5,217 nucleotides of DNA from JAZRWQ01 sp045599805 (GTDB taxonomy: Bacteria; Bacillota; Clostridia; Oscillospirales; UMGS1783): contig JAZRWQ010000104.1 of the NCBI GenBank assembly GCA_045599805.1, positions 1 to 5,217 on the forward strand, given 5' to 3'. Of the stretch, positions 4,999-5,217 are shown piece after piece (positions within the stretch are counted from its first letter, which is position 1; each line of letters begins with the position of its first letter). The notes beneath the pieces are model-generated. The model saw only the letters and a list, made by a program, of their open reading frames with translations, made no database searches and was not told the origin of the DNA. A program made the position numbers and the translations under genes.

Positions 4999-5048
4999 CG
5001 GCTCTATGCAGAGTGTTCTAAAGGATAATCCGCATAGAGCCGTTTTTT
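4999..5048 (+). terminator. Orphan intrinsic terminator for rightward transcription
   Basis: An 11-bp perfect stem, CGGCTCTATGC (4999-5009) and its complement (5032-5042), with a 22-base loop and six T residues at 5043-5048 on the plus strand. No credible plus-strand gene ends here; the facing EAL gene ends at 5066. On the minus strand there is no T tract after the stem, so it is not a standard terminator for the EAL gene. Confidence 0.6.
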
Positions 5049-5065
5049 GTTTAATTCAGCATATT

Positions 5066-5217
5066 TTATTTGTCCAGCGCGGCGGACAGGGAATTATGCG
5101 TTTTTATGAATTCGAGGTATTCGGGCATGGACATGGGGCGCGAGAAGTAGAAGCCCTGAATGAAGTCAACGCCGGTGTTTTGGATTATCGAAAGCTCCTC
5201 TTCGGTTTCGATTCCCT
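5066..5217 (-). CDS. EAL-domain protein (cyclic-di-GMP phosphodiesterase family), C-terminal end only
   Basis: The last 49 residues and the stop codon of a gene entering from the right edge. The translation GIETEEELSIIQNTGVDFIQ, then GFYFSRPMSMPEYLEFIKTH, matches the end of EAL domains: the EGVETEEQL strand, in which the two visible bases of the codon before Gly (xAG) fit the conserved Glu (GAG), and the G-D--QG-YFSRP motif followed by a short helix. EAL domains hydrolyse cyclic-di-GMP to pGpG, which lowers a second messenger controlling motility and surface attachment. The catalytic EAL motif and any GGDEF, PAS or membrane part lie outside the window, so activity cannot be judged; a degenerate, binding-only EAL domain is possible. 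The domain ends only about ten residues before the stop, so nothing follows it. Confidence 0.93.
   Translation of the reverse strand, partial: GIETEEELSIIQNTGVDFIQGFYFSRPMSMPEYLEFIKTHNSLSAALDK

Noticed and set aside
4878..5217. Plus-strand frame from ATG 4878, open to the right edge (about 113 codons) with AAAAAAGG upstream
   Set aside because: Its right half is antisense to the well-supported EAL domain, its start lies inside a perfect hairpin, and it runs through an intrinsic terminator. The translation resembles no family I know. It is most likely a chance open frame.

Overview
The window looks like chromosome of an anaerobic, probably gut-dwelling, low-to-medium GC Firmicute of the class Clostridia. 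The support is a pyruvate formate-lyase (PFL) system, strong AGGAG-type ribosome binding sites, consensus sigma-A promoters (TTGAC-17-TACAAT) and short perfect intergenic hairpins. Genus cannot be fixed from the sequence alone.

Left block (1-2280, minus strand): an operon in the order pflA (PFL-activating radical SAM enzyme), a small thioredoxin-like protein, then pflB (PFL, first 380 residues only; the catalytic cysteines and glycyl-radical glycine lie beyond the left edge). pflA and the thioredoxin-like gene overlap by an ATGA, and only 26 bases separate the latter from pflB. A near-consensus extended -10 promoter lies upstream of pflA, with a palindrome over its -10 box and start site. The operon makes the anaerobic enzyme that splits pyruvate into acetyl-CoA and formate, together with its activator and a possible redox helper.

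Divergent intergenic region (2259-2447): two perfect short hairpins that look like a dispersed repeat rather than a terminator, then a promoter for the plus-strand pair.

Middle block (2448-4084, plus strand): a DagK/YegS-type lipid kinase and a PAP2-type membrane lipid phosphatase, 11 bases apart. They catalyse chemically opposite steps (adding and removing lipid phosphate) and probably form one operon in envelope lipid turnover. A 14-bp perfect terminator hairpin follows and serves both this operon and the convergent gene.

Right block (4098-5217): a minus-strand multi-pass membrane protein of unknown function (185 aa) with its own consensus promoter; a 410-base stretch without a credible protein gene but full of inverted repeats and two intrinsic terminators facing outward; and the last 49 residues of an EAL-domain protein (cyclic-di-GMP phosphodiesterase family), minus strand. 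The gene-free stretch is the least explained part. It could hold one or two small RNAs, a decayed mobile repeat, or just terminators and repeats.

No tRNA, rRNA, CRISPR array, transposase or integrase was seen. Most genes are ordinary housekeeping or metabolic genes; the main points of interest are the thioredoxin-like gene inside the pfl operon, the promoter palindromes, and the structured gene-free segment.
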